The notes beneath the pieces are model-generated. The model made no database searches. It was not told the DNA's origin and saw only the letters and a list, made by a program, of their open reading frames with translations. From Bacteroidia bacterium (GTDB taxonomy: Bacteria > Bacteroidota > Bacteroidia > Bacteroidales > Azobacteroidaceae): a DNA stretch of 14,644 nucleotides. Position 1 is the stretch's first letter. Each line of letters opens with the position of its first letter. Location of the stretch: contig BNTV01000115.1 in NCBI GenBank assembly GCA_025996865.1, forward strand, positions 1 through 14,644, read 5' to 3'. Made by a program: the position numbers and the translations under genes. Shown here piece after piece: positions 1 through 6,603 of the stretch.

Positions 1-2
1 TT

Positions 3-398
3 GTCGAACTTATCAAGAGACACGTCACCGAAAATGAAATCGAACGTCCCGAAGATTTGCGAATCCGTACTGTGGCCAACAAATCCAAACTGAAAATCGA
101 CATTGTTCAAAGCATTGACCGGAAAGTGGCCTTAGACGATATTGCTTTGGCTAAGGGTCTGGAATTTAATGAATTACTGGATGAAATAGAAGCCATTGTT
201 TATTCCGGAACGAAAATCAACATCGACTATTTCCTCAACGAAATCATGGACGAGGAACATATCGAAGATATTTACCTCTATTTCAAGGAATCGGAAACGG
301 ACGGATTGGAAGCGGCTATTGAAGAAATCGGAAATGAATATACCGAAGAGGAAATACGCTTGCTACGGATTAAGTTTCTTTCTGAGATGGCGAATTAA
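3..398 (+). CDS. recQ: ATP-dependent DNA helicase RecQ, C-terminal end (partial)
   Basis: This is the last ~131 codons of a reading frame that is already open at base 3, so the gene begins upstream of the window. RecQ is a 3'-5' DNA helicase acting in recombination and fork repair. The helicase core is off-window. What is visible is the C-terminal extension found in Bacteroidota RecQ proteins of about 725 residues: a stretch reading ERPEDLRIRTVANKSK, then VALDDIALAKGLEFNELLDE, which resembles the HRDC/helix-turn-helix-like tail, then an acidic segment ending in IKFLSEMAN before TAA at 396. I recognise this tail by its close resemblance to Bacteroides RecQ proteins as I remember them. A TTG at 57 could be mistaken for a start, but coding continues upstream of it without interruption. 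No clear terminator follows; the next 40 bases are simply A/T-rich. Confidence 0.88.
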   Translation, partial: VELIKRHVTENEIERPEDLRIRTVANKSKLKIDIVQSIDRKVALDDIALAKGLEFNELLDEIEAIVYSGTKINIDYFLNEIMDEEHIEDIYLYFKESETDGLEAAIEEIGNEYTEEEIRLLRIKFLSEMAN

Positions 399-440
399 AA
401 TTGATTTAATGATTATTATTATAAAAAAAGCGTCAAAAAA

Positions 441-473
441 TTTGGAAAAAACAGAAAATTTGCCATACATTTG
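441..473 (+). promoter_or_regulatory. Bacteroidota-type promoter, now without an intact gene
   Basis: TTTG at 441-444 and TACATTTG at 466-473 are separated by 21 bases, a good fit to the Bacteroidota -33/-7 promoter (TTTG and TAnnTTTG). It lies 43 bases after recQ and points into the broken RHS-like fragment. An ATG at 494 reads only six codons before a stop. It probably served the gene whose 5' end has been lost. Confidence 0.55.
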
Positions 474-511
474 CAAAATATTTCGGTTGAACTGATGGAA
501 TTTGTGTCAAT

Positions 512-844
512 TTGACTATTCATCTCAAAAATGGGTCAACCAATGACCTTACGAGAAAAAAAATAATTTTTAGAAGTTCCTGTAATTTTATACAAATGAT
601 AAAAATAAGTGAAACATCCACCCAGATAAAATATGAGACGGAACAGGGAAATATTAAAGCAAATGCATATTTAACCGGAAGTGTCGTAAAATATTTTGAA
701 GTGCTTTATCCCAATGGGAATAAAGGGACTTTCGGGTACACAAGCAATACAACCAGCTATCGGGATTATCCATTGACCACACTTTCGGATATACACGGAA
801 ACACAATAACGTACACATACAGCTATTTGAACGATCATTATAAG
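512..844 (+). pseudogene. RHS/YD-repeat protein fragment, both ends missing
   Basis: The frame encodes about 110 residues resembling an internal, pre-repeat part of Bacteroidota RHS/YD-repeat proteins: FEVLYPNGNKGTFGY, then YPLTTLSDIHGNTITYTYSY and NDHYK. Full-length relatives are large secreted or surface proteins of many hundred residues, some carrying C-terminal toxins. Here the frame opens after a stop at about 509 with no convincing start (TTG at 512, or ATG at 596). Homology ends abruptly at 844, exactly where the inverted-repeat element begins; the codons after that are the repeat itself. I read this as a relic left by an upstream deletion and a downstream element insertion. The family call rests on remembered sequence patterns and was not tested by alignment. 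Confidence 0.6.
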
Positions 845-983
845 AGGCTAAATATTAAATTGAGGTGCTGAACCCGGAAGACCGTAAGGTCTTCTATTTG
901 GGTAACCCCGCGGCAAGCGAAGCGCAGCCCGGGGTAAAGCAACCCCTCATCATCCCATCAACTCCGACGGAGTTGAATTTATT
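845..983 (+). repeat. Left arm of inverted-repeat element
   Basis: This arm begins AGGCTAAATATT and contains two perfect hairpins. One is GAAGACC-GTAA-GGTCTTC at 877-894; the other is CAACTCC-GAC-GGAGTTG at 959-975. Between them is a G/C-rich stretch (CAAGCGAAGCGCAGCCCGGGG). It matches the reverse complement of 1104-1242 at about 93 percent by eye. Confidence 0.85.
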
Positions 984-1110
984 CGTCCTGCCAAAACCAT
1001 TTTTCATCCAAATCAATTCCATTCTCTTTGAAAAGACGCCTTATCTCCTCAACAAAACTTTCCTTTTTATGGTGTTCTTGCTGATTTTTGATGCTTTTGA
1101 AGTAAATAAG
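979..1110 (-). pseudogene. IS200-like/RAYT transposase, C-terminal remnant
   Basis: On the minus strand, about 43 codons end at TAA (979-981). They include YFKSIKNQQEHHKKESF followed by a charged helix and a tail ending KWFWQDE. A motif of the form Y-x-x-x-I-x-N-Q-x-x-H-H-x-K-x-S-F is typical of the C-terminal helix of Y1 (IS200-like, PF01797) transposases of Bacteroidota, where the catalytic tyrosine and a conserved Gln lie near this position. The open frame continues upstream into the right arm (to 1176), but that part is repeat sequence and does not look like transposase. The HUH metal-binding core is absent, so no activity is expected. The family assignment rests on a short segment. Confidence 0.6.
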
Positions 1111-1242
1111 TTCAACTCCTCGGAGTTGATGGGATGGTGAGGGGTCGCTCAACCCCGGGCTGCGCTTCGCTTGCACCGGGGTTACCCAAGTAGAAGACCT
1201 TACGGTCTTCCGGGTTCAGCACCTCAATTTAATATTTAGCCT
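1104..1242 (-). repeat. Right arm of inverted-repeat element
   Basis: This is the reverse complement of the left arm with scattered substitutions and a one-base deletion in the loop of the CAACTCC hairpin (GA instead of GAC). The outer 50 bases are identical in the two arms and the inner parts differ more. That suggests the ends are under constraint or were recently exchanged. Confidence 0.85.
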
Positions 1243-1243
1243 A

Positions 1244-1275
1244 TTTTTCTATTTTAAATAATTGTAGTACATTTG
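1244..1275 (+). promoter_or_regulatory. Promoter of the PfkB kinase/MFS operon
   Basis: TACATTTG at 1268-1275 matches the Bacteroidota -7 consensus TAnnTTTG. A T-rich patch around 1244-1248 is only a weak -33 element. The kinase ATG follows 31 bases later. The site is just outside the inverted-repeat element, which therefore forms its upstream boundary. Confidence 0.5.
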
Positions 1276-1306
1276 CATTTCAATTTTCAAATTTTATTAA
1301 AGGATA

Positions 1307-2227
1307 ATGAAAAAAAAGGACTCCATTAGTCAGTCGTATGAACTCTGTTGTATCGGCCACATTACCTTGGACAAGGTTGTTACTCCCCAAAAGTCGGTTT
1401 TTATGCCGGGTGGTACCGCCTTTTATTTTTCTCATGCCATTAAACATTTCGACGATATTGATTACGCATTATTCACAGCTTTGGGCCAATCGGAATTTAA
1501 AGTTGTAGAAGATTTGCGGGCAGAAGGAATACTTGTCTCGGTTATGCCGAGTAAAAATTCGGTTTATTTTGAAAATATATACGGCGAAAATCAAGACAAT
1601 CGGACACAACGGGTGCTTACCAAAGCCGATTCTTTTCGAATAGATTTTCTGAAAGATATTGAAGCAAGCATTATCCACATAGGAAGTTTGCTGGCTGACG
1701 ATTTTTCGATGGAAGCCCTCCGTTTTCTGTCGGAAAAAGGTCTTTTATCGGCCGATTCGCAAGGTTATTTGCGGGAAGTGCGGGATACGGACGTATTTGC
1801 AGTTGATTGGGAAGGCAAAGAAGAAGCCCTGAAATACATCCATTTCCTCAAAGCCAACGAGTATGAAATGGAAGTCTTAACGGGATATACCGACATCGCT
1901 TCGGCGGCTTTGCAACTCTACCAATGGGGCGTGAAGGAAGTGTTGATTACGCTCGGCAGTATGGGTTCGGTTATTTACGACGGAAAAACATTCTACAAAA
2001 TACCGGCCTATAAACCCCAAAACGCGGTCGATGCCACCGGCTGCGGAGATACCTACATGGCCGGCTACCTCTACCAACGCGCCAAAGGTGCGGATATTGA
2101 AACGGCCGGACATTTTGCCGCAGCTATGGCTACCATGAAAATTCAGGGTTCAGGCCCTTTCAATGGCACGAAAGAGGACGTACTGCAATGTATGAATACC
2201 GCTCAACAATTTTATCCAATCTTATAA
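1307..2227 (+). CDS. PfkB-family (ribokinase-like) carbohydrate kinase
   Basis: A 306-residue cytoplasmic kinase expected to transfer phosphate from ATP to a hydroxyl group of a sugar, sugar acid or nucleoside. Family signs: an N-terminal substrate-binding strand (IGHITLDKVV, residues 16-25), a GG pair in MPGGTAF (35-36), VLITLGSMGS near 212-221, and the C-terminal PfkB signature around DATGCGDTYMAGY (242-254). In that signature Gly-Cys-Gly forms the anion hole and Asp248 is the catalytic base. Length is normal for the family. The start at 1307 is preceded by a weak purine run (AAAGGATA). A typical ribokinase lid is not obvious, as in several short PfkB proteins. The next gene starts 13 bases after the stop and is a sugar-permease-like transporter, so the pair probably imports and phosphorylates the same compound. 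The substrate cannot be told from sequence. Confidence 0.88.
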   Translation: MKKKDSISQSYELCCIGHITLDKVVTPQKSVFMPGGTAFYFSHAIKHFDDIDYALFTALGQSEFKVVEDLRAEGILVSVMPSKNSVYFENIYGENQDNRTQRVLTKADSFRIDFLKDIEASIIHIGSLLADDFSMEALRFLSEKGLLSADSQGYLREVRDTDVFAVDWEGKEEALKYIHFLKANEYEMEVLTGYTDIASAALQLYQWGVKEVLITLGSMGSVIYDGKTFYKIPAYKPQNAVDATGCGDTYMAGYLYQRAKGADIETAGHFAAAMATMKIQGSGPFNGTKEDVLQCMNTAQQFYPIL

Positions 2228-2240
2228 TATAAACATTGTA

Positions 2241-3455
2241 ATGACAGAACAATTGGCTTACTCCAAACAACGTATCCGATATGCGGTCATGTCTTTTTTC
2301 CTTGCTCAAGGTTTCTGTTTTTCCAGTTGGGCAGGACGTTTACCGGATATATACAACGATTTTAATGTCGAAAACTATTTGCATTTTGGTTTTCTGATGT
2401 TTCTGATACCTATCGGCAAATTTGTAGCCATACCGCTTGTCGGCTTTTTTCTGCCCCGAATAGGAAGTAAAAAAACAGCGCTGATAAGCATCTTGGGATA
2501 TACCGTTTCCTTGTTTGTTGTCAGTCTGATGCCGAATATTACAGGTTTGGGGATAACCATGTTCTTGTTCGGTATGTTTTGGAATATGACCGATATATCG
2601 CTCAACACGCAGGCCATTGAGGTGGAACGCATCTACGGAAAACCCATCATCGCCACGTTTCATGCCGGTTGGAGTGCTGCCGCCTGTATTGGCGCGTTGA
2701 TAGGTTACGGCATGATAAATTTGAAAATCGGTACGTTCTACCATTTTGCCATAGTATCGCTTGTTGCTGCGGCAATCATTCTACTCAATTATAAATACTT
2801 GCAGGAACCTTCTTCCAAAACGGAAAATGTGACGCAGAAAAAAGAACCCGAAAAAGCAAAAACAAAAGGTTTTCGTATGCCGGAAATGTTGCTTATACAA
2901 TTGGGATTGGTCTGGTTGCTGGCTCTGATTGTTGAAAATACCATGTTTGAATGGAGCGACCTTTATTTCCAATCGGTAATAAAAGCGCCGGAATCTTTGC
3001 AGGTAGGTTTCCTCGTGTTCATGGTGATGATGTTTTCGGGACGCATGCTCACGAATTACGCATACACTATTTGGGGAAAGAAAACGGTCTTGCAAGTTGC
3101 AGGAGCGCTGATATTCGTCGGATTTTTGATTTCTTCGCTGTTCATTCATACCTCGGATACACTTGCCATCAAGGTGATAATCAACTCTATCGGCTTCATG
3201 CTTATTGGTTTGGGTATTTCCTGCGTGGTGCCTACTATTTACAGTATTGTGGGCGAAAATGCGAAAACACCGGCAGGAACCGCTCTCACCATCATGTCGT
3301 TTATCAGTTTTGTCGGGCCACTTGTTGCTCCTCTGTTAGTAGGAGCCATTTCCAATAAATATGGATTGGAATGGGCTTATCTTACCGTTGGATTATTAGG
3401 TGGTTGCATTGTCTTGATAGTATTTGGTAAAACGCTTAAAGGCACTAAAAAATAA
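2241..3455 (+). CDS. MFS transporter, YbjJ/fucose-permease-like
   Basis: A 404-residue inner-membrane protein with about twelve hydrophobic segments in two halves, separated by a charged loop at roughly residues 187-213 (rich in Lys and Glu). The pattern is that of the major facilitator superfamily. The first half carries an MFS-like basic loop (LPRIGSKK, 71-78). The segment NTQAIEVERIYGKPIIATFHAGWS (122-145) resembles the conserved N-x-x-x-x-x-E/FHAxxS region of YbjJ-like and fucose-permease-like members. It lies 13 bases downstream of the PfkB kinase and presumably shares its promoter. A role in sugar or nucleoside uptake follows from that partner; the transported compound is unknown. The stop codon abuts a broken toxin gene, so any original downstream operon member may have been lost. 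Confidence 0.82.
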   Translation: MTEQLAYSKQRIRYAVMSFFLAQGFCFSSWAGRLPDIYNDFNVENYLHFGFLMFLIPIGKFVAIPLVGFFLPRIGSKKTALISILGYTVSLFVVSLMPNITGLGITMFLFGMFWNMTDISLNTQAIEVERIYGKPIIATFHAGWSAAACIGALIGYGMINLKIGTFYHFAIVSLVAAAIILLNYKYLQEPSSKTENVTQKKEPEKAKTKGFRMPEMLLIQLGLVWLLALIVENTMFEWSDLYFQSVIKAPESLQVGFLVFMVMMFSGRMLTNYAYTIWGKKTVLQVAGALIFVGFLISSLFIHTSDTLAIKVIINSIGFMLIGLGISCVVPTIYSIVGENAKTPAGTALTIMSFISFVGPLVAPLLVGAISNKYGLEWAYLTVGLLGGCIVLIVFGKTLKGTKK

Positions 3456-3460
3456 AAAAT

Positions 3461-3589
3461 CATGTTTTCAATATTAAAGGAAACGATTACAGAATAGTTG
3501 CAATTGTTATTTTTATAGGAGGTTATTTGAAAGTTCGTTTTATAGGAACTCATACCCAATACAATAGAATAAACAGTAAAACCATTTAA
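3461..3589 (+). pseudogene. higB: HigB-type toxin, C-terminal half only
   Basis: Reading from 3461, 42 codons end at TAA (3587-3589) and spell a HigB mRNA-interferase C-terminus: VFNIKGNDYRIV, then KVRFIGTHTQYNRINSKTI. Full HigB toxins of this family have about 95-100 residues and cleave mRNA on the ribosome. The N-terminal half is missing, there is no ATG in this frame, and the frame runs back into the end of the MFS gene. The middle (AIVIFIGGYL) departs from the usual pattern, so some decay is likely. It sits 13 bases before a matching antitoxin remnant, in the toxin-first order typical of higBA. The remaining half should not be active. Confidence 0.75.
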
Positions 3590-3602
3590 AAAGAAGTATT
3601 GT

Positions 3603-3878
3603 ATGAAGAAAAAATTTGAAAATATCACTGTTATAGACAATAAGGAATTGTTTGACGCCATGGCTACATACGAAGAAAATTTAATTCATGAAGCTACCGC
3701 CAATGGTTCATTGGCGAATCCTGATGCAGATAACGAATATACACGTGAAATAGCTCGTATAGGGACTATATGTGCTAATTATGAAAGCAATTATATGACT
3801 TTCAAATGTTTGAAATTCAAATCACCTTTAGTCCTCGGTATCGAAAAAGATATGTGGCAAATCTTACAACATGTATAA
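3603..3878 (+). pseudogene. higA: HigA-type antitoxin, truncated before the helix-turn-helix
   Basis: A 91-codon frame whose first ~75 residues match the N-terminal region of HigA-like antitoxins paired with HigB in Bacteroidota: a motif with DADNEYTREIARIG, then CANYESNYM and a KSPLV-like segment followed by IEKDMWQ. In complete relatives the KSPL segment is followed by an XRE-type helix-turn-helix of about 50 residues that binds DNA and represses the operon. Here the frame ends (LQHV, stop at 3876-3878) before that domain. The gene may still be translated, since start and frame are intact, but it has lost its DNA-binding part. Its partner toxin is also broken, so I treat the locus as dead. 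Confidence 0.7.
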
Positions 3879-3889
3879 CAGTTAAAATC

Positions 3890-4984
3890 ATGAAAATCTC
3901 TCAAATAATTACCGAATTAGAAGACTATGCTCCACTTGCCCTCCAGGAAAGTTTTGACAATTCAGGATTACAAGTCGGCGATATTTCTCAGAAAGCGAGA
4001 GGCATCCTGTTGTGTCTGGACGTAACGGAAGAAGTTGTCGAAGAAGCGATTGAGTTGGATTGCAACCTGATTATATCCCACCATCCCTTACTCTTCAAAC
4101 CCCTGAAAAAATTAACGGGGAAAACATATATCGAGCGTTGCATAATCAAAGCCTGTAAACACGATATGGTCATCTATGCCTCACATACCAATATGGACAA
4201 TGCTTTCGGCGGTGTCAACCATCATTTGGCCGGGAAAATCGGATTGCAAAACGTCCGGGTTTTGAGTCCGAAAAAAGACTGTCTGTTGAAATTAGTCACC
4301 TTCGTTCCCGAAGCACACGCCGAAACAGTTCGGAATGCCTTGTTCAAAGCCGGCGCCGGACAAATTGGAAATTACGATTCGTGCAGTTTTAACGCTTCAG
4401 GTTCAGGGACTTTCCGCGCAAGCGAGGAGGCGCATCCCTACGTGGGCAACATCGGCGAACTTCATACCGAACCGGAAATCCGTATCGAAACCATTGTTCC
4501 GGCTTATAAAAAATCGACCGTACTCCGGGCATTATTGGCCGCTCATCCTTACGAAGAACCGGCTTATGATTTTTATTCCCTGAAAAACAACTGGACGCAA
4601 GTCGGTTCGGGAATCGTCGGCGAACTTCCGTATCCCGAAGACGAAGAATCGTTTTTGCAAAAACTGAAAACCATTTTCAACCTGAAAACGCTCAAACATT
4701 CGCCATTTACCGGAAGGCAAATCCGGGAAGTCGCTTTATGCGGCGGCAGCGGAGCGTTTTTAATTCCCGACGCCATTGCTTACGGCGCGGATGTTTTCAT
4801 CACCGGCGAAGCCAAATACAATGATTATTACGATGTGGAAAACCGCATTCTTTTGGCCGTTATCGGGCATTATGAATCGGAAGTCGCCACAAAAGAGATA
4901 TTTTATGATATTATTACAAAAAAAATAACTAACTTTGCCGTTCACTTTTCAACGGTGAATGCGAATCCTGTAAATTTTATGTAA
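3890..4984 (+). CDS. Nif3-like dinuclear metal-centre hexameric protein (YqfO type)
   Basis: A 364-residue member of the Nif3/YbgI/YqfO family, listed in databases as GTP cyclohydrolase 1 type 2 homologue though the in vivo role is unclear. Metal-ligand signatures are present at both ends: IISHHPLLF (His64 and His65), SHTNMDNAFGG shortly after, and GHYESE near the C-terminus (His327 and Glu331). The middle (about residues 125-235) is the PII/CutA-like insertion that separates the long YqfO form from the short YbgI form (VTFVPEAHAETVRNAL and AAHPYEEPAYDFY). I place the start at ATG 3890 because MKISQIITELE is the normal family N-terminus; upstream codons in the same frame overlap the antitoxin remnant. 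It is 8 bases upstream of a COG1579-type protein, a frequent pairing of these two families. Confidence 0.9.
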   Translation: MKISQIITELEDYAPLALQESFDNSGLQVGDISQKARGILLCLDVTEEVVEEAIELDCNLIISHHPLLFKPLKKLTGKTYIERCIIKACKHDMVIYASHTNMDNAFGGVNHHLAGKIGLQNVRVLSPKKDCLLKLVTFVPEAHAETVRNALFKAGAGQIGNYDSCSFNASGSGTFRASEEAHPYVGNIGELHTEPEIRIETIVPAYKKSTVLRALLAAHPYEEPAYDFYSLKNNWTQVGSGIVGELPYPEDEESFLQKLKTIFNLKTLKHSPFTGRQIREVALCGGSGAFLIPDAIAYGADVFITGEAKYNDYYDVENRILLAVIGHYESEVATKEIFYDIITKKITNFAVHFSTVNANPVNFM

Positions 4985-4992
4985 TCTAAGAT

Positions 4993-5862
4993 ATGGCAAA
5001 AAAAGAACAAGAAGCTGAAAAGAAAGCGACAAAAACAGCTACGGCTAAAGTTAAAGCCGAACAAGTAAACACAGTGCAGCCTACGGTTGGTCAAGATGTT
5101 AATACGGAAAAAAAGACAACCGCAGACGGTGATTTGTCTGTCGAACAGAAACTAATCAATTTATATAAATTGCAAACCATGCTCACAGATATTGACAAAA
5201 TCAAGACGCTTCGCGGCGAACTTCCTTTGGAAGTGCAGGATTTGGAAGATGAAGTGGCGGGTCTGCAAACGCGCATCCAGAATTTCCAATTAGACAGCAA
5301 AGATATTGATACTGCCACCGGACAACACCGAATCAAAATCACCGATTCAAACACACTGATTAATAAGTACAAAGAACAATTGGACAATGTACGCAACAAC
5401 CGGGAATTTGACAATCTCTCAAAAGAAATTGAATTTCAAGGTCTTGAAGTGGAATTGGCTGAAAAGCGCATCCGGGAGTTTACCATCGAATCGAAAGCGA
5501 TTAATGAAGAAATCGCCAAAAGCAAAACGCTTTTGGAAGAACGTCAAGCCGACCTGAAATCCAAAAAAGAAGAATTGGACGAAATCGTTTCCGAAACGAA
5601 AATTCAGGAAGAACAATTGCGGGAAAAAGCGAAACAATTGGAAACGACCATCGAACCTCGCCTCTTGGCGGCATTCAAACGCATTCGCAAGAGCGCTCGC
5701 AACGGTTTAGCCGTCGTTTACATCCAACGGGACGCTTGTGGCGGCTGTTTCAATAAAATTCCGCCCCAGAGACAATTAGACATCAAACTGCGTAAAAAAA
5801 CAATTGTCTGCGAACATTGCGGACGAATTATCGTTGACCCGCAACTCGCAGGAGCTGAATAA
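4993..5862 (+). CDS. Coiled-coil zinc-ribbon protein (COG1579/DUF164 type)
   Basis: A 289-residue protein with three visible parts. Residues 1 to about 45 are a Lys/Ala/Thr-rich, low-complexity tail. Residues about 50-235 are almost entirely heptad-like coiled coil, rich in Glu, Lys, Leu and Ile. The C-terminus carries a zinc ribbon with cysteines in two pairs, CGGC (249, 252) and CEHC (273, 276). Between them is KIPPQRQLDIKLRKK, a typical bridge in this family of predicted nucleic-acid-binding proteins. The Ala/Lys N-terminal tail is longer than in many relatives, which start near the coiled coil. The molecular role is not established; coexpression with Nif3-like proteins is suggested by the 8-base gap upstream. 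A strong stem-loop follows directly after its stop. Confidence 0.85.
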   Translation: MAKKEQEAEKKATKTATAKVKAEQVNTVQPTVGQDVNTEKKTTADGDLSVEQKLINLYKLQTMLTDIDKIKTLRGELPLEVQDLEDEVAGLQTRIQNFQLDSKDIDTATGQHRIKITDSNTLINKYKEQLDNVRNNREFDNLSKEIEFQGLEVELAEKRIREFTIESKAINEEIAKSKTLLEERQADLKSKKEELDEIVSETKIQEEQLREKAKQLETTIEPRLLAAFKRIRKSARNGLAVVYIQRDACGGCFNKIPPQRQLDIKLRKKTIVCEHCGRIIVDPQLAGAE

Positions 5863-5863
5863 A

Positions 5864-5939
5864 AAGAGTTAAGAGTGAAGAGTGAAGAGTGAAGAATTTT
5901 ACATTACCTTTCACTCTTCACTCTTCACTCTTAACTCTT
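5864..5939. repeat. 30-bp perfect heptad stem-loop
   Basis: A left arm at 5864-5893 built of AGAGTGA/AGAGTTA heptads pairs without mismatch with 5910-5939 around a 16-base loop (5894-5909). The repeat fills nearly the whole 87-base gap between two same-strand genes. It lacks a proper T-run directly after the stem, so it is not a textbook terminator. It may act as an mRNA-stabilising or attenuating hairpin, or be a dispersed repeat. Confidence 0.85.
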
Positions 5940-5949
5940 AACTCTTCTT

Positions 5950-6465
5950 ATGCATCCTCTATCCCCATTTAAATACTGCCCCCAATGCGGTTCTGATAAA
6001 TTCATCGAACACAATTTCAAATCCAAGGTTTGTGAAACCTGTGGATTTGTTTATTATTTCAACACATCGGCTTCGACAGCCGCTTTTATTCTCAATGCCG
6101 ACAATGAATTATTGACTGTCCGCCGGGCTAAAGAGCCTGCCAAAGACACCTTGGACCTTCCCGGAGGATTCGTCGATATGTACGAAACCGCTGAAGAAGC
6201 CATTATCAGGGAAATCATGGAAGAAACCGGACTAACCGCAGAGAAACCGGAATTTCTTTTTACCTTACCCAATATATATGTCTATTCCGGATTTGAAGTG
6301 CACACCGTTGATTTGTTCTTTATCTGTAAAATCACCGATTTTTCTTCTCTCCATGCCGCCGACGATGCAGCAGAAGTGTTGTTTATTCCCATAAAAGAAA
6401 TTCGACCGGAACACTTCGGATTGGATTCGATTCGGAAAGCGGTAAGAATATGGACATCCGGTTAG
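5950..6465 (+). CDS. Nudix hydrolase with N-terminal zinc ribbon
   Basis: A 171-residue cytoplasmic hydrolase. Residues 10-31 hold a zinc ribbon (Cys10, Cys13, Cys28, Cys31 in CPQC and CETC), as in NADH-pyrophosphatase-like Nudix proteins. The Nudix domain follows from about residue 40. The Nudix box is complete at 73-95: Gly73, Glu79, then Arg87-Glu88 and Glu91-Glu92-x-Gly94-Leu95, which bind the divalent metal that activates water for cleavage of a nucleoside diphosphate-X bond. Ahead of it is the usual LPGGF. The protein is shorter than NudC (about 260 residues) and lacks its downstream SQPWPFPxS motif, so NADH specificity should not be assumed; the substrate is unknown. The ATG at 5950 is ten bases beyond the stem-loop. 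A weak terminator follows. Confidence 0.88.
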   Translation: MHPLSPFKYCPQCGSDKFIEHNFKSKVCETCGFVYYFNTSASTAAFILNADNELLTVRRAKEPAKDTLDLPGGFVDMYETAEEAIIREIMEETGLTAEKPEFLFTLPNIYVYSGFEVHTVDLFFICKITDFSSLHAADDAAEVLFIPIKEIRPEHFGLDSIRKAVRIWTSG

Positions 6466-6490
6466 TTAGAAGTACAATAGGATTTACATG

Positions 6491-6510
6491 CAACAAAAAT
6501 GTTGTTTTTT
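6491..6510 (+). terminator. Weak hairpin plus T-run after the Nudix gene
   Basis: CAACA-AAAA-TGTTG (6491-6504) is followed at once by six T residues (6505-6510). The stem is only five base pairs and A/T-rich, so termination would be partial. It separates the Nudix gene from the secretion-locus promoter. Confidence 0.35.
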
Positions 6511-6532
6511 GCAAATTTTATCAAAATATTGC

Positions 6533-6562
6533 TTGCAAATAAGAAAAATATATGTATATTTG
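6533..6562 (+). promoter_or_regulatory. Promoter of the type VI secretion genes
   Basis: TTG at 6533-6535 and TATATTTG at 6555-6562, 19 bases apart, fit the Bacteroidota -33/-7 promoter well. Transcription would start around 6570, leaving about 35 bases of leader before the tssF ATG at 6604. No Shine-Dalgarno is seen in that leader, which is normal for this phylum. It is the only good promoter visible for the forward genes up to 14435. Confidence 0.65.
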
Positions 6563-6603
6563 CAGCAATAAACCGTAATTAACCTGCAAAAACATTTTGT
6601 TCT

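Larger units (their letters stand above)
845..1242. mobile_element. 398-bp inverted-repeat element derived from an IS200-like/RAYT transposon
   Basis: Two 139-base arms in inverted orientation (845-983 and 1104-1242) enclose 120 bases. The arms differ at about ten positions. The interior, read on the minus strand, encodes the last residues of an IS200-like (Y1 family) transposase. Each arm contains small perfect hairpins, which is the style of REP sequences mobilised by REP-associated tyrosine transposases (RAYTs). The left end coincides with the point where the RHS-like frame breaks; the right end lies 26 bases before the promoter of the sugar kinase gene. No target-site duplication is obvious, which fits Y1 transposases. 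The element cannot move by itself because nearly all of the transposase is gone. It could form a large cruciform or RNA hairpin. Confidence 0.75.

Noticed and set aside
196..495. 99-codon plus-strand frame overlapping the recQ end
   Set aside because: Out of frame with the strong RecQ tail; basic, Ser/Arg-rich translation typical of a shadow frame.
865..1140. 91-codon plus-strand frame across the inverted-repeat element
   Set aside because: It consists of repeat arms and the antisense of the transposase remnant, so it does not represent an independent gene.
2340..2744. 134-codon minus-strand frame inside the MFS gene
   Set aside because: Antisense shadow of a membrane protein gene; the translation is rich in His, Gln and Arg with no recognisable domain.
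3806..3889. Longer N-terminus for the Nif3-like protein
   Set aside because: The added residues overlap the antitoxin remnant and are not part of the family; MKISQIITELE at 3890 is the normal beginning.
5864..5939. CRISPR-like array
   Set aside because: The repeat unit is seven bases with no spacers and the whole forms one palindrome; no cas genes are nearby.
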